This document shows, piece by piece, positions 26,604 to 36,640 of a stretch of DNA of 64,000 bases (positions are counted from its first letter, which is position 1; each line of letters starts with the position of its first letter). The stretch covers positions 124,001 to 188,000 of the forward strand of contig JASNGC010000005.1 of the NCBI GenBank assembly GCA_038659295.1. Direction: 5' to 3'. Both the position numbers and the translations under genes were made by a program. Under the pieces are notes generated by a model. It saw only the letters and a program-made list of their open reading frames with translations. It made no database searches and was not told where the DNA came from. The stretch is from Enterocytospora artemiae (lineage: Eukaryota; Microsporidia).

Positions 26604-27623
26604 ATGTTACTTGTGGATAAATACGCCCCGAAGTCACTTGACGATATTTTGGGAAACTCACAAATAATCCAAATTCTAAAGAATATCGAATTCAATTTCC
26701 CACATTTACTCTTCTACGGACCGCCTGGAACAGGGAAAACTACTGTTTCACATATTTTAATGAAAAGCTTTGATGTATTGGAGTTGAATGCATCTGATGA
26801 AAGGGGAATTGATGTTATTAGAAGTAAGATCAAATCATTTTGCAATAAAGTAATTTATTCTGAGCATGGTCGCGGAAGAGACCGAGTAGACCATGAAAAT
26901 TCGACAAAAGAAAATCTGATATACCCTAAAAATACAGCAGATCTAGCTGACTCAAAGGTTGATAATACTTTGGACAATAATTCCCAAAAAAAGGCCATTG
27001 GAAAATTAATAATTCTAGACGAATGTGATAATTTGACCTCAGCTGCTCAGCAAGCCTTGAGAAGAGTTATGGAGACAAGTGACACAAAGTTTATTCTCAT
27101 ATGCAATGAAATTAGTAAGGTCATTGAACCGATTCAGAGTAGATGTGCGGTACTTAACTTCCAAAGGATTACAGGGAACGAGTTCATAAAAAGCATTAAA
27201 GCAATATGCAAAATGGAAAATATTCGGATGGATGAAAGTGCCTATGAAGCACTAGTCGATTTAACAAATGGAGATATCCGCTCCTGTTTAAATTGTTTAC
27301 AAGGTGTTAGCAGACTTAATGAGATTGTAGATGATGATTTTCTTTATCAAATCAATGGTAGGCCAAACAAAAAGAAACTGTCTGAAATATATACTCAACT
27401 AAAAAAAAAGCACATTGACCGGGCTATTGAGGAGTTTGAGGATATATTCTCAAAAAAATACGAAAGTTCTGATTTAATTTCTGGGTTTTTTAGTATTGCA
27501 AAAGATAATGACTCTTATGATGCAATGCGAATAATTGGGGAGTATCAACTCAGAGCTAGTGAAGGAAAGACATCAAAACTACAGTTTTACTCGATGTTTA
27601 GTGAGTTGATGGAGGTAATGTAA
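26604..27623 (+). CDS. RFC4: Replication factor C small subunit (yeast Rfc4 / human RFC2 type)
   Basis: This AAA+ clamp-loader subunit (339 aa) loads PCNA at primer ends. Motifs: box II DKYAPKSLDDILGN, Walker A GPPGTGKTT (39-47), LNASDERGIDVIRSKIK, Walker B LIILDECDN, sensor region, and the SRC motif within IEPIQSRCAVLNF. The KVIEPIQSRCAVL wording is closest to yeast Rfc4/human RFC2. An insertion of about 45 charged, Asn-rich residues separates the Walker A and Walker B regions, unlike yeast. ATG follows CTACCCCAAA. Confidence 0.9.
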   Translation: MLLVDKYAPKSLDDILGNSQIIQILKNIEFNFPHLLFYGPPGTGKTTVSHILMKSFDVLELNASDERGIDVIRSKIKSFCNKVIYSEHGRGRDRVDHENSTKENLIYPKNTADLADSKVDNTLDNNSQKKAIGKLIILDECDNLTSAAQQALRRVMETSDTKFILICNEISKVIEPIQSRCAVLNFQRITGNEFIKSIKAICKMENIRMDESAYEALVDLTNGDIRSCLNCLQGVSRLNEIVDDDFLYQINGRPNKKKLSEIYTQLKKKHIDRAIEEFEDIFSKKYESSDLISGFFSIAKDNDSYDAMRIIGEYQLRASEGKTSKLQFYSMFSELMEVM

Positions 27624-27734
27624 GATTATGAATATTCTATTAAATATTTTAATCATAAGTCAAATATCATCCAGTATCTGTTGAAAAAGAGGTATTATTG
27701 GTTGATACAAATAAAGGAATGACCTTTTTATTCA

Positions 27735-28301
27735 TCATTCGTAGATAAGCTTTGCCAAGTTACTTGCATCTTCATCAAGGTAAACTATGTCACTTCTCTT
27801 TTTGTTAGATACTTTTCTCCAATACACAAAATTAACATCAAATCCTGCCAATGAAGGATAGGATTCGTCTTCATTTTTCAGAAAAAAGAAGTATTTGTCC
27901 CTGCTATTTATGTTGAATTTTTCAATAGGCTCGTCCTGCTCATTTGGAACCTGCTCAACAACTTCCAAGCCGTTAATTGTGGTGGTGTGTGTTTCTAACG
28001 TAGGCACGGTTTTGACCGTCTTTCCAGGATCTTCTGAATCTGTATTGTGAAGTAACTTATAAATTGCCGTTGTCTTACCTGATTTTCTTGGGCCAACGAA
28101 GTAAACTCGTCTTCTTTTTCGGTGCTTAGATCGTCTGAGTATTAAATACCCAAGCAAAAGAGAAAAAATAGTACCGACAATTAGTATGATTATATATTCA
28201 CTACATGCATATTTTGCTTGAACATGTTTTGTTTCCCTTCTTGCCCTTTCTATCTCCTTCTTTAATATGCTGATGTTGTTATCTGTAAAAGATTCAATCA
28301 T
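27735..28301 (-). CDS. Signal recognition particle receptor beta subunit-like GTPase
   Basis: The 188-aa protein has a coiled-coil N-terminus, a single transmembrane helix (YIIILIVGTIFSLLLGYLIL, 36-55), a basic stop-transfer patch (RRSKHRKRRR), then a small-GTPase start. The P loop is GPRKSGKTT (70-78), and switch I is represented by TVPTLETHTTTING. SR-beta anchors the SRP receptor in the ER membrane and has exactly this TM-GTPase order. The G4 NKxD motif is not evident, and the protein is shorter than yeast Srp102 (244). A TTG upstream is ignored; the ATG follows TTGCCCCTT. Confidence 0.72.
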   Translation of the reverse strand: MIESFTDNNISILKKEIERARRETKHVQAKYACSEYIIILIVGTIFSLLLGYLILRRSKHRKRRRVYFVGPRKSGKTTAIYKLLHNTDSEDPGKTVKTVPTLETHTTTINGLEVVEQVPNEQDEPIEKFNINSRDKYFFFLKNEDESYPSLAGFDVNFVYWRKVSNKKRSDIVYLDEDASNLAKLIYE

Positions 28302-28556
28302 AAGGGGCAACAGAAAACTTTGTGTTTTAATCTATTAAGGAGCTAAAAAATCCACTAATTTAGCATGATTTATAATGGATATAAATTGAAGAAGATAAAG
28401 AATTGGATCAACTAGTGGTCACTTTTCAATATAACACAGGCATTGACTTTCGGTTCGTATTTGTATGTGCAGTATTTACCATTACTTTCCTTTACTGAAA
28501 ATACTTAAATTAAATGCTCTGTCTCGGCCATTTATTTATTAAGTTATTTTTTACCC

Positions 28557-29786
28557 ATGAAAACTTTCTCTGACTTTCTTATAGAAATGAAGTCAACAAA
28601 GTCCCTTGAAAGGGATTTTTTCCAGACATTTAAGCTGAATTTTGACCAAATTATTTCCAACACGGAGCCAGAAGATGTGCTAACTGCCATTTCTGAAAAT
28701 AACACCCAGCCGGATCTCAACAATCCCGATTTAAGGTCTTCTATGACATGCCAAGAAATTCCGTCTTTCACTCGTCAGGATTTCCTTGGGTTGATATATG
28801 TAGGCAGTCTGTTTTCCTATAAGAGATACAATGAATTGTATGATTTTTTAGAGAAGGTCAATTTTGAGGTGGGTAAAAGATGTCTGGATTTTTTTAATTC
28901 CAAGTTGATTAGATACTATTATCTAGCATGTAAATTTAAAAATGCTGTTAGGATTGAGGAGCTGTTTTCTCTTAAGGCACGTAATTCAGAATATGGCAAT
29001 CCCTACTCTACTGCTGTTTTAACAAATTGTATTTTGGACTATCAAATTAATAAAAGCATTTATATTTTGCCTCAGGTAGAGTTGAAGAAGAACCTCGATG
29101 GCATTATCGATTCTAATGTTGTTTTTACCGATGATTATGAAGAAGCTGCAAGATATTCCTTCTACAATGGAATTATTCATTTAGTCCTAGGGAACTATTC
29201 AAAAAGTATCTTGTTTTTTGATGAGGCGGATATCCTCAACAAGAATAGGGTCATGGAGTTGAAGATTAGAAAGTATACGATTGTTGCCAAGCTCCTAATA
29301 AGCGAATATTCTATCAGCTATCCCTACAGAGATGATTTTATACCATATTTTTCACTAATCGGTGCTGTTAAGAGAGGTGAGTTGGACAACTTTAAAAGTA
29401 TCCTGGAAACTTACAAAGATTTATTTATTAGTGAAAATCTGTATGCCGTGATTTCCAGATTGATGACGAATGTCTTGAAAGAGGGCATCAGGAGAGTATC
29501 TATATGTTATTCTAGAATAAAGATCGAAGATATTGGCAAAATACTAGGAATAAACAATTCCGAAATAAATGTGGAGTTTTTACTTCAGAAGACAATTTCA
29601 GAATCGCTACTTTCGGGGAAAATAGAGAATGGAATATTCGTCAGTGAAGAAAAGAAAGTCGAAAAGGTAGATTTAGGTAGTAAAATCAATAGAATTATTT
29701 CAGTAAGAAATAGTCTCAAGAAGCTAATGGAATATTCTGAAGTAAAATCTTCGACATCTGAGTCAAGTCAGGTAACAAGTGAATAA
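28557..29786 (+). CDS. RPN3: 26S proteasome lid subunit Rpn3 (PSMD3)
   Basis: The 409-aa protein is a run of helical repeats ending in a PCI domain. Diagnostic blocks are NGIIHLVLGNYSKSILFFDEAD, PYFSLIGAVKRGELDNFKSIL, and NVLKEGIRRVSICYSRIKIEDIGKILGI, which follow the Rpn3 pattern (GIR-x-I-x-LSYSRIS). It is a scaffold subunit of the proteasome lid. It is about 100 residues shorter than yeast Rpn3, mainly at the N-terminus. ATG directly follows TTTTTTACCC. The gene is divergent from the SR-beta gene. AATAAA overlaps the stop (GAATAAATA). Confidence 0.9.
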   Translation: MKTFSDFLIEMKSTKSLERDFFQTFKLNFDQIISNTEPEDVLTAISENNTQPDLNNPDLRSSMTCQEIPSFTRQDFLGLIYVGSLFSYKRYNELYDFLEKVNFEVGKRCLDFFNSKLIRYYYLACKFKNAVRIEELFSLKARNSEYGNPYSTAVLTNCILDYQINKSIYILPQVELKKNLDGIIDSNVVFTDDYEEAARYSFYNGIIHLVLGNYSKSILFFDEADILNKNRVMELKIRKYTIVAKLLISEYSISYPYRDDFIPYFSLIGAVKRGELDNFKSILETYKDLFISENLYAVISRLMTNVLKEGIRRVSICYSRIKIEDIGKILGINNSEINVEFLLQKTISESLLSGKIENGIFVSEEKKVEKVDLGSKINRIISVRNSLKKLMEYSEVKSSTSESSQVTSE

Positions 29787-30029
29787 ATAGAGCATTGTCT
29801 GATCCCCACTACTATTTGAAAACATTTAGATAAGGCTGATTTATTAAATTCTTTTCCAGCTGTAGGAACTCTGCACTCTATTAATAGGGCTGATGTAATT
29901 CATGAATCGATAAGTATTTTAATTGTTTGATGGTGTGGGCAAATTGCTATTGAGGAAATGACATGGTAGAAATTATTTATTAGAGGTTGGTTTTCTATTA
30001 ATGTAAAATTACTCACTGAGCCCAGATTA

Positions 30030-30383
30030 ATGTTACGTAAATTGTGTTTACTTTGTTGTTTATTAGTGACTATAGTTTGTTTAAGAGTAGCCCCCGGAAT
30101 GAATATGATTTTGGGCAAAACATTAGAAAAATATCCGACATTAATGGTTATTTTGCCAGGTTGTCCATTTTGTGAGAAGGCAGAAGAGATATTTCAAAAA
30201 AAAAAGATAACACCTGAGATCATTGATAGGAATTCTGAAATTGGAGAAAGATTATCTATTGAAATACACGACAAATTTTCATTACGAACATTTCCAAAGA
30301 TATTCATTGACAAGAAGTTTATTGGAGGATGTGATGATTTGATAAAGTATTTCCACAATAAAGAAAATAAACGAGTTCTGTAG
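30030..30383 (+). CDS. Glutaredoxin with N-terminal signal sequence
   Basis: The 117-aa protein has a hydrophobic N-terminus (KLCLLCCLLVTIVCL, 4-18) and then a glutaredoxin domain. The active site is CPFC (C45, C48), the substrate loop TFPKIFI, and the glutathione-binding GGCDD. It is a dithiol-type glutaredoxin that reduces disulfides with glutathione. The N-terminal helix suggests targeting to the secretory pathway or anchoring in its membranes; yeast Grx6/Grx7 are precedents. ATG follows GAGCCCAGATTA. Confidence 0.88.
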   Translation: MLRKLCLLCCLLVTIVCLRVAPGMNMILGKTLEKYPTLMVILPGCPFCEKAEEIFQKKKITPEIIDRNSEIGERLSIEIHDKFSLRTFPKIFIDKKFIGGCDDLIKYFHNKENKRVL

Positions 30384-30569
30384 AAATATGTCATATATTT
30401 AATTCAAGACACAAACAAGACATTTAATGCTTAGTTAATCAGTGATTCCGTTAGCTTCAAAGCTTTAGTAAACCCATTTTGCAAAAATTACTAACGATCA
30501 TTCGTGGATAATCTATTCTCTGTTGCCAAAATCCAACTTTTAAAAAAATTTTAAAAAATCTCCCCCAAT

Positions 30570-31109
30570 ATGAAAACAACTGTTGTGGAGGGGAAGTCCA
30601 TAAAGACTGGGGATAAGTTCTTGGAAATTGAAGGGAACAAGGTATCCTTTTTACATGTTACGAACGTAACAACCAGTAAGCCTGGTAAGCATGGAGCAGC
30701 CAAGAACAATGTTACGGCATACAACCTAAAAACAGGTTCTAACTACTTCAAAATCGTAAACTGCTCCTCCCAAATCTACAAGATTGATTCATTCGAGGCA
30801 TTCTACAAACCAATTTATATGATAAGTCCGGATTTTACAGAGTTCACCACTGATTTAGAGACAGAAGAGTCAATCTCGATTTTCGATTTTTCAGCCGAGG
30901 ATAAAAAATCCATTGAAGACTTCTTCGCGCAATTTCCCAATGCTTCTCCAGACAGTTTGCTGGAGAAGGAAGATGGTACAAAATTGGTTATGGTTCTGTC
31001 TAAATACATGCATAATGATAATGATTACATGTTTTTCTGCAAATTTGATTATGTTCCTGAAGCAGAATTTTCTAGAACGAATATTTCGGTTTTCACCCCA
31101 GAGAAATAA
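30570..31109 (+). CDS. Translation factor eIF5A
   Basis: The 179-aa protein has the hypusination loop TSKPGKHGAAK; K40 is the residue converted to hypusine by deoxyhypusine synthase and hydroxylase in other eukaryotes. It promotes peptide-bond formation at stalled ribosomes. Yeast and human have TGKHGHAK; the PGKHGAAK here is closer to the archaeal form. The second (OB-fold) domain follows to the end and is somewhat longer than the usual 157-aa protein. The ATG follows ATCTCCCCCAAT, one of the strongest start tracts here; AATAAA overlaps the stop. Confidence 0.93.
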   Translation: MKTTVVEGKSIKTGDKFLEIEGNKVSFLHVTNVTTSKPGKHGAAKNNVTAYNLKTGSNYFKIVNCSSQIYKIDSFEAFYKPIYMISPDFTEFTTDLETEESISIFDFSAEDKKSIEDFFAQFPNASPDSLLEKEDGTKLVMVLSKYMHNDNDYMFFCKFDYVPEAEFSRTNISVFTPEK

Positions 31110-31455
31110 ATATTTCTAAGTACTAAAACACTGTTTTTTTGGTTAAGATATATAATATTTTGAATGATTTTTGTAGTAGTTATGACCCACTTGCATGGAT
31201 CATGTTGAGTTTGTGCATTATTAAACATCCTGGCAAAACAGTAAATGTTCTTTCTTATAAAAAGTATATATTCAGAACAGTGAGAGCTTCTTAAGATTTT
31301 CGAATTTATTAAGAAGAATCAAAAATGCCAGATAAACGGCATGAGAATCCTAATACCACAAAACACTTAATATAAAATAAACAACTGAACAGTAGAGTTC
31401 ATATAACGATCCAATTTACACAATTAATAAATCATTCCAAACAATTTTCACTGTT
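31110..31455. other. Convergent intergenic region, eIF5A and MCM7
   Basis: About 350 nt, AT-rich. It contains the 3' ends of both genes. A CCC-preceded ATG near 31196 gives only nine codons. Nothing else supported. Confidence 0.5.
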
Positions 31456-33528
31456 CTAATTAAATATTATTAACTCGTCATTACTTCTCATCCAAATACC
31501 TGAAGCTGCAAAATCTGCAATGACTTCCTCAATTTTCGATCTATCAAATGGTGCAAGAGAAAATAGCTCATCAAGATCCACCCTGTCGTTTTCAGCCGAT
31601 GAAATTATAAAGTTATAAATTGACTGTTTCAGAGAAACTGTGGAGTTATCAGAAACCTTTAGTTTCATCAATTCCATAAGCCTAAGAGCTTCATTCACAT
31701 CGACTTCTTCCACAACAGTAGATTTTCTAAGTCTGGCGTGTGCTAAGCTTAGCCTAATCAAGGATAGAAGATACCTAGGTGTTAGTTGTCGATCAGATCT
31801 GGCTGAAACATAGGCATGTGTCAACTTATTCCTAAGATTTGGATCGATTTTAGATTCAACTTTCTTGCACTCCGAAATATAGTTGGATAGTTGTGAATAT
31901 TCTATTGTCGGACTTCCTTGAGTAGAGTCATTTCCAACATGCAAGTTGGTTATGTGCGTAGCCATTGCAAGGTCTCTATCATTATCAAAGTCATCTTTCA
32001 GAATACATAGAACATCAAAACGACTTAGAAGTGAGCATGGTAAATTGACATTATATTCTACACTCTTTTTTGGATCGTATCGTCCCCTTACTGGATTTGC
32101 AGCCCCTAGAATCGATGCTCTGGCATTCAAACTCGTGTTTATACCTGCTTTAGACACACTAACACTTTGCTGCTCCATTACCTCATGAATTGAAACACGA
32201 TCAATCTCACTCATTTTGTCAAGCTCGTCAATGCAGCAAACCCCCTTGTCCGACAAAACAAGGGCTCCCCCTTCTAAAATAACCTCGTTAGTTACTGGAT
32301 CTCTCGAAACAGATGCTGTCAATCCAACTCCAGAAGATCCTCTCCCAGTCGTATATACTCCTCTTTTAGCCAATCTTATAACTGTCTTCAGCAGCTGACT
32401 TTTTGCGATACCTGGGTCTCCCAGGAGCAATACGTTTATGTCTCCTCTAATTTTCATCCCATCAGCCCTTGTAATGGTGGGAGCAGAGACCAACATCAAC
32501 AAAAGAATTTTTTTGATATCTTCCATACCAAATATCTCTGGAGCAAACGACTTCACAAGATCATCAATTGCATAAGATCTTAAACCAGCCTCATCATCTT
32601 GTGGCTCCATTGTCACACTCAGTTCATTTGTACACTCAGATCGAATGGACAAAACATGTAAAAAAGTATCATTCAGCAACCCTGCCTTGATTTTTTTATA
32701 TCCATAGTATGGTTTAGGCAGGAAGATTCCTGTAGCAACAATGGCATCCCCTGGCCTGCAAACTTCGGTTTGCGAATCATAACATTCCAAGTTAAGCACT
32801 CTTGGAACAGATCCATGGGGTACATCCGATGTAAACTCCTGGATTTGCACAGATTGGTACTTGATAAATTTACTCCCGCGAGTGACCAAGCACAATGTTC
32901 CCTTTACCTTTCTAATCCTACACTTTTCAGACCCACATTCTTCCAACAAATCAAATGTATCGTTCTTGATCTGCTGATATGTCTCAGTTCCACATGACTC
33001 ACAGATATATGTCGCAACTTGGACATACGGCTTAACCTGAGAGGCACGAGTTACAATACCTCTAACATTATTAAGTGCTCCTATGCTGTCGGACTTTATT
33101 TCTCTGATTGAATGAACAACACTGCTCTTACTAATTACATTGATGCTGTAATTCCTTAGTAGAAATCCCAGCACATCACAAACATTTTTCTCGGGATACT
33201 TTTCCTTAAATCTACTAATCCTGTGGTGCATGAAAATATCTTCAGAAGAATGCTCCACCTCCATATTTGTATCATAGCTGATTTCATCAATTATGGAATA
33301 TACCATACCTAGGTATGTGTAGCAATTTGCCTCAAATCGAGTGGACAGACCGGTTTCATCATACATAGATAGGTCATTCAAGTCTATATTGATTGTAGAC
33401 CCCCTGATGGCATCAAGATATTTAAAGCATTCATTTTCTGTAAAAAACAAAAAGAATTTCTTCAGCTTTTCCTTATCTTCGCTGTAGTTGTATGGAAGAT
33501 TGATTCTTCTTAATTCCTGCATTTGCAT
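31456..33528 (-). CDS. MCM7: Replicative helicase subunit MCM7
   Basis: The 690-aa subunit of the MCM2-7 ring has a zinc-binding region (CESCG ... CGSEKC), the OB-fold block VQIQEFTSDVPHGSVPR, and GIFLPKPYYGYKK. The AAA+ core has Walker A GDPGIAKSQLLK, the RGVYTTGRGSSGVGLTA loop, Walker B CCIDELDKM, NARASILGAANP and the arginine finger LSRFD. VPxGxVPR and TGIFLP are MCM7-type. A C-terminal winged helix follows. The frame opens with a TTG; the first ATG, at 33528, follows TTTCCCCCTAATT. Confidence 0.95.
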   Translation of the reverse strand: MQMQELRRINLPYNYSEDKEKLKKFFLFFTENECFKYLDAIRGSTINIDLNDLSMYDETGLSTRFEANCYTYLGMVYSIIDEISYDTNMEVEHSSEDIFMHHRISRFKEKYPEKNVCDVLGFLLRNYSINVISKSSVVHSIREIKSDSIGALNNVRGIVTRASQVKPYVQVATYICESCGTETYQQIKNDTFDLLEECGSEKCRIRKVKGTLCLVTRGSKFIKYQSVQIQEFTSDVPHGSVPRVLNLECYDSQTEVCRPGDAIVATGIFLPKPYYGYKKIKAGLLNDTFLHVLSIRSECTNELSVTMEPQDDEAGLRSYAIDDLVKSFAPEIFGMEDIKKILLLMLVSAPTITRADGMKIRGDINVLLLGDPGIAKSQLLKTVIRLAKRGVYTTGRGSSGVGLTASVSRDPVTNEVILEGGALVLSDKGVCCIDELDKMSEIDRVSIHEVMEQQSVSVSKAGINTSLNARASILGAANPVRGRYDPKKSVEYNVNLPCSLLSRFDVLCILKDDFDNDRDLAMATHITNLHVGNDSTQGSPTIEYSQLSNYISECKKVESKIDPNLRNKLTHAYVSARSDRQLTPRYLLSLIRLSLAHARLRKSTVVEEVDVNEALRLMELMKLKVSDNSTVSLKQSIYNFIISSAENDRVDLDELFSLAPFDRSKIEEVIADFAASGIWMRSNDELIIFN

Positions 33529-34125
33529 AATTAGGGGGAAATTTTTCAAAAGACAAAAGCTGGGTTATTAACCTGTATCTGCCATCTATAACAAACTACT
33601 AAGTTTGCAATTTTGATAAGACAAACCAACCCAATAACACAACCTATAACATATTTCAAGATGCCTATTAATGGCATTGTATTTGTGAATCAAAGTGTAT
33701 AATGGATATGCCAGAAGAACTTTGCTTGTAATACCTCAAAATAATATTAGACATGAAGGGGTTTCATGTAAAGAACATGGGGTATGAGGAATCATCTCTT
33801 GATTTTCATCCATTATGATATATAAAGCCTTTTTACATGGAATTCGATGCTTACTATTAAAATTATTATATTATATTCTCGGAATAACTTAATCTATTTA
33901 GGCTGTTCTGTATAAGGAACTTATCTTAAGATGCCTCAATAGGCTGCAGTCCTAAACATCAAAAGACATTGTAGTTGATGTGTGGTTTTCTATTTTGATT
34001 CTGTGTAAACCTTTCAGTTTTGTGGAAAATTTATTCGAACTATGTATCATAGATAACATAATGAAATATAGAACTAAAACTTCCAATGATGAAAAAACTA
34101 TACTCTTAAACTACGATTTAAAACT
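33529..34125. other. Intergenic region upstream of MCM7
   Basis: About 600 nt, AT-rich. A minus-strand ATG after AACCCCTTC (33754) opens only 28 codons (to 33668) and is not called a gene. No tRNA-like fold recognised. It is longer than most spacers in the housekeeping part. Confidence 0.45.
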
Positions 34126-34326
34126 TTATTGACTAAACTCCTCCATTTTTTTACGGATTTGCTTCAGAGCCTTTTCAGTCTCCTCAATCTGCTTAACTTT
34201 CAATTCTCTTTCAAATTTGCATACAGAAGTCTCCATGTCTTTTCTGTACTGAATTATTTCTTCCTCATACATCTCAATATCTTTCTTAAGTCTACTTTGA
34301 ATTTTGGAGTAATCCATTAACTTCAT
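34126..34326 (-). CDS. Small coiled-coil protein (66 aa)
   Basis: The protein is almost entirely one charged helix (SRLKKDIEMYEEEIIQYRKD ... IEETEKALKQIRKKMEE) with heptad spacing. It may be a small subunit of a larger complex (prefoldin-, kinetochore- or Mediator-type), but no motif decides. The ATG follows AAGTCCTC, a weaker start signal; a second ATG lies three codons on. Confidence 0.5.
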   Translation of the reverse strand: MKLMDYSKIQSRLKKDIEMYEEEIIQYRKDMETSVCKFERELKVKQIEETEKALKQIRKKMEEFSQ

Positions 34327-34474
34327 GAGGACTTGAAAATTTACAATCTTTTGATAAATTACTGGAGAACTATAGATTAGAAATTCAATTTGGTTTTAAG
34401 AATGGGAGACGATATGGAGGGGAAATCAGAAACACCAATATCTAAATTTTTTAAGGCTCCCTATTTCAAGCGAA

Positions 34475-34708
34475 ATGTTTCTTAAAACTGTTCTTTCAAA
34501 GTATTTCCACTCAATGGAGATTTCGGTGATTTTTCTTCCTCGTAGAGTTGGATTGGGATGCCCACTAGAAATGAAAGCTTCTGTCTCCAGCATTCTTAAA
34601 TCAACCAGAAAGGAGATTCGTAAAAAATTGAAAAAAGATAACAAGAGAAGGGACTATATTGAGGATGTTAGTACCGAAGAAATAAGCAGATACGAAAGAC
34701 GAAAATAA
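34475..34708 (+). CDS. Small basic protein (77 aa), unknown
   Basis: From the ATG at 34475 the protein has a hydrophobic patch (MEISVIFLPRRVGLGCPL) and then a strongly basic helix (STRKEIRKKLKKDNKRRDY). A CCC lies 14 nt before the ATG. The frame stays open upstream to 34400 without an in-frame ATG, while a different frame has ATG at 34402 and 27 codons that overlap this start. The real N-terminus is therefore unsettled. No homologue recognised. Confidence 0.45.
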   Translation: MFLKTVLSKYFHSMEISVIFLPRRVGLGCPLEMKASVSSILKSTRKEIRKKLKKDNKRRDYIEDVSTEEISRYERRK

Positions 34709-35093
34709 TTTACATGGGGCCTGATGGTTGTTTCAACTAATATTTTGTGTTTGGAATGTTATAAGCTAGCTAAGATCATAATTTTTATCCATTATTAAAT
34801 ATTTGCCATATTAGAACCATTTAGACTAAGTAGGTTCAATGCTGTATTTTACATTCCTCAAACATTCTATTTGCACTAATTAATGTAAATTCTATCTCCC
34901 TCCATAATATAGGTCTGGCATGAAATATCTCGTAATGTTTGAAGCACATTTTTAAAACACCTAAGGTGCATCTTTCCTTGTGGTTAATATTTGCATTCAA
35001 ATGATAGCTTAATCCTACATGTGTGTACTGACCAAGATTTAATTTTCTTGCAGTTTCATAAACTTATTAAATTTGTTTTTATTTTTCAGCCCC
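34709..35093. other. Intergenic region
   Basis: About 385 nt, AT-rich, ending in TTTTTCAGCCCC before the next ATG. CCC tracts near 34900 are followed by an 11-codon frame only. Confidence 0.45.
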
Positions 35094-35324
35094 ATGGTAG
35101 AGATATCAAAAAAACTATCCAGTCCGAGTAAGAATATAAATGAAACACCTATAAAAAAGGCATTGAACAACTGTAACAGAAAGTTGTCTGTGTTTCTGTC
35201 AAAATTGAATGAATTAAATCGGCCCCAAACCCTAGTGGAAAAACAAAAATTAAACTCTGAAAGTATTAAGAAGACAGAATCTGAAAACATAATAGAAGGA
35301 ATAGAAAATATGAAAATCATCTAG
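35094..35324 (+). CDS. Small hypothetical protein (76 aa)
   Basis: The frame opens at a TTG at 35073, but the first ATG (35094) is directly preceded by CAGCCCC, which supports a real gene. The protein is hydrophilic, rich in Lys, Ser, Asn and Glu, with a central helix (NRKLSVFLSKLNELNR). No signal or membrane segment and no recognised family. Confidence 0.6.
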   Translation: MVEISKKLSSPSKNINETPIKKALNNCNRKLSVFLSKLNELNRPQTLVEKQKLNSESIKKTESENIIEGIENMKII

Positions 35325-35895
35325 AATGAATATTCATAAATAAATAGTATTGTTGAATTGTGGCATTCTTTCCTTCCAGAATTACTAGGATATTGTATCA
35401 AATTCTCATTTTATTAAAATTTCATAGCACAATATAGAAAATAAAATTGTTTTTAATCGAACAAAGACTAAGAATGTAAAGACCATATTCATTAGAATTT
35501 GGAATTGTAAGGTTCTAAATTATATATTCCAACTGCATAGAAGAAATTATTTTGATATAATGATGAATTCGAATACATTAAAAATATTACACTCATGTGA
35601 TATTTCCATAAAGTGTTAAACAGAAATTAATTGATGCCCATGCAACGAAAATCAGAAAATTTTAAAGAGTTATGTAAGACATATTGATATCATGCCACCT
35701 ACTTATAGTAAAAAACTCCCTTCCTCATGTATAAGGAAATAGTCTTTCAATTTTTTAATAGTTCATATGCCCAAAGTGGAATATCGAAAGTTCTTTTAAA
35801 AGATATGTGTTTTCTCTATTTCCAGCACACCATCATCAATTGAAAGTCTACTTGTGTTTGACTCTTATTAATTATAATTTTTGTTTTGCCCAAAA
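35325..35895. other. Intergenic region with a doubtful 38-codon frame
   Basis: About 570 nt, AT-rich. An ATG at 35727 preceded by CTCCCTTCCTC opens 38 codons to 35843; too short and featureless to call. CCC-ATG at about 35640 opens 15 codons. Confidence 0.4.
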
Positions 35896-36423
35896 ATGTC
35901 TGATAGTATTCGGGATAGTTTACTACTAGAAAAGGATTTTGGAGCATACTATACCAATATATACAATGAAAACTCTTTATTTTTATTCTTATTGGCGTTC
36001 TATATCCACTTGATGATCTACTTGGTATTTCTTGATTTATGTTTAAAGTTTTTTGTTGGAAAAAGTTATAAGTTGAGATTTGTAGAGTTAGTGAGTTCTA
36101 ACGTTATTATTTCGTTCATCTTATCATCCTTAATAATTATTGGACCATGGCTATGTGAAGTTGAGCCATTTGTGATGCTGAAGATAGTTACTGCCGTGCA
36201 GTTATTCACCGTGGTTTTACTGATAATATTGCTCCCTGTAACATTTTGTAGAAATATATATTATCAACAGACCCCAAGGAATTTGACTCTGGTATATGTT
36301 GATGAGGAAAGCAATGAAATTCCCCAAAAAGGTTATGTATTTTCAGTTGTGGAGTATTTTGTAGAGCTAATAGTATCTGTTAAGGAGTGCCTAGCATCTA
36401 CTCTTTCCGGCAACAATAAGTAG
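35896..36423 (+). CDS. Three-span membrane protein, orphan (175 aa)
   Basis: ATG at 35896 follows TTTTGCCCAAAA; a TTG five codons earlier is ignored. After a polar N-terminus (MSDSIRDSLLL) come three hydrophobic spans: FLFLLAFYIHLMIYLVFL, ELVSSNVIISFILSSLIII and TAVQLFTVVLLIILLPV. A polar tail of about 50 residues with a short hydrophobic helix follows. It is the first of three consecutive membrane-protein genes on the same strand that share a similar three-span core. No known family recognised. Confidence 0.72.
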   Translation: MSDSIRDSLLLEKDFGAYYTNIYNENSLFLFLLAFYIHLMIYLVFLDLCLKFFVGKSYKLRFVELVSSNVIISFILSSLIIIGPWLCEVEPFVMLKIVTAVQLFTVVLLIILLPVTFCRNIYYQQTPRNLTLVYVDEESNEIPQKGYVFSVVEYFVELIVSVKECLASTLSGNNK

Positions 36424-36640
36424 ACGAATAAATTGGTGAAAAGTTAAACTTTAATCGAATAAAAAATTGTTTATGCTGCCATAACTCTTTGCTTCTTTAT
36501 ATAGTACTACATTCCAACTGTTTTATTTCTATCAATACAATTGTTATTTCCAATATATAAATGCAAGCTTATCAATTTCATAAATGGCCATATTTCCATT
36601 TTAGAATATTGAAAACTAAAATTTTCATAATTGCCCATTC

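Noticed and set aside
33668..33754. 28-codon minus-strand frame after AACCCCTTC
   Set aside because: A start-signal-like tract is present, but the frame is too short and resembles no known tiny protein.
35727..35843. 38-codon plus-strand frame after CTCCCTTCCTC
   Set aside because: Weak signal spacing and no recognisable content; kept only as a note.
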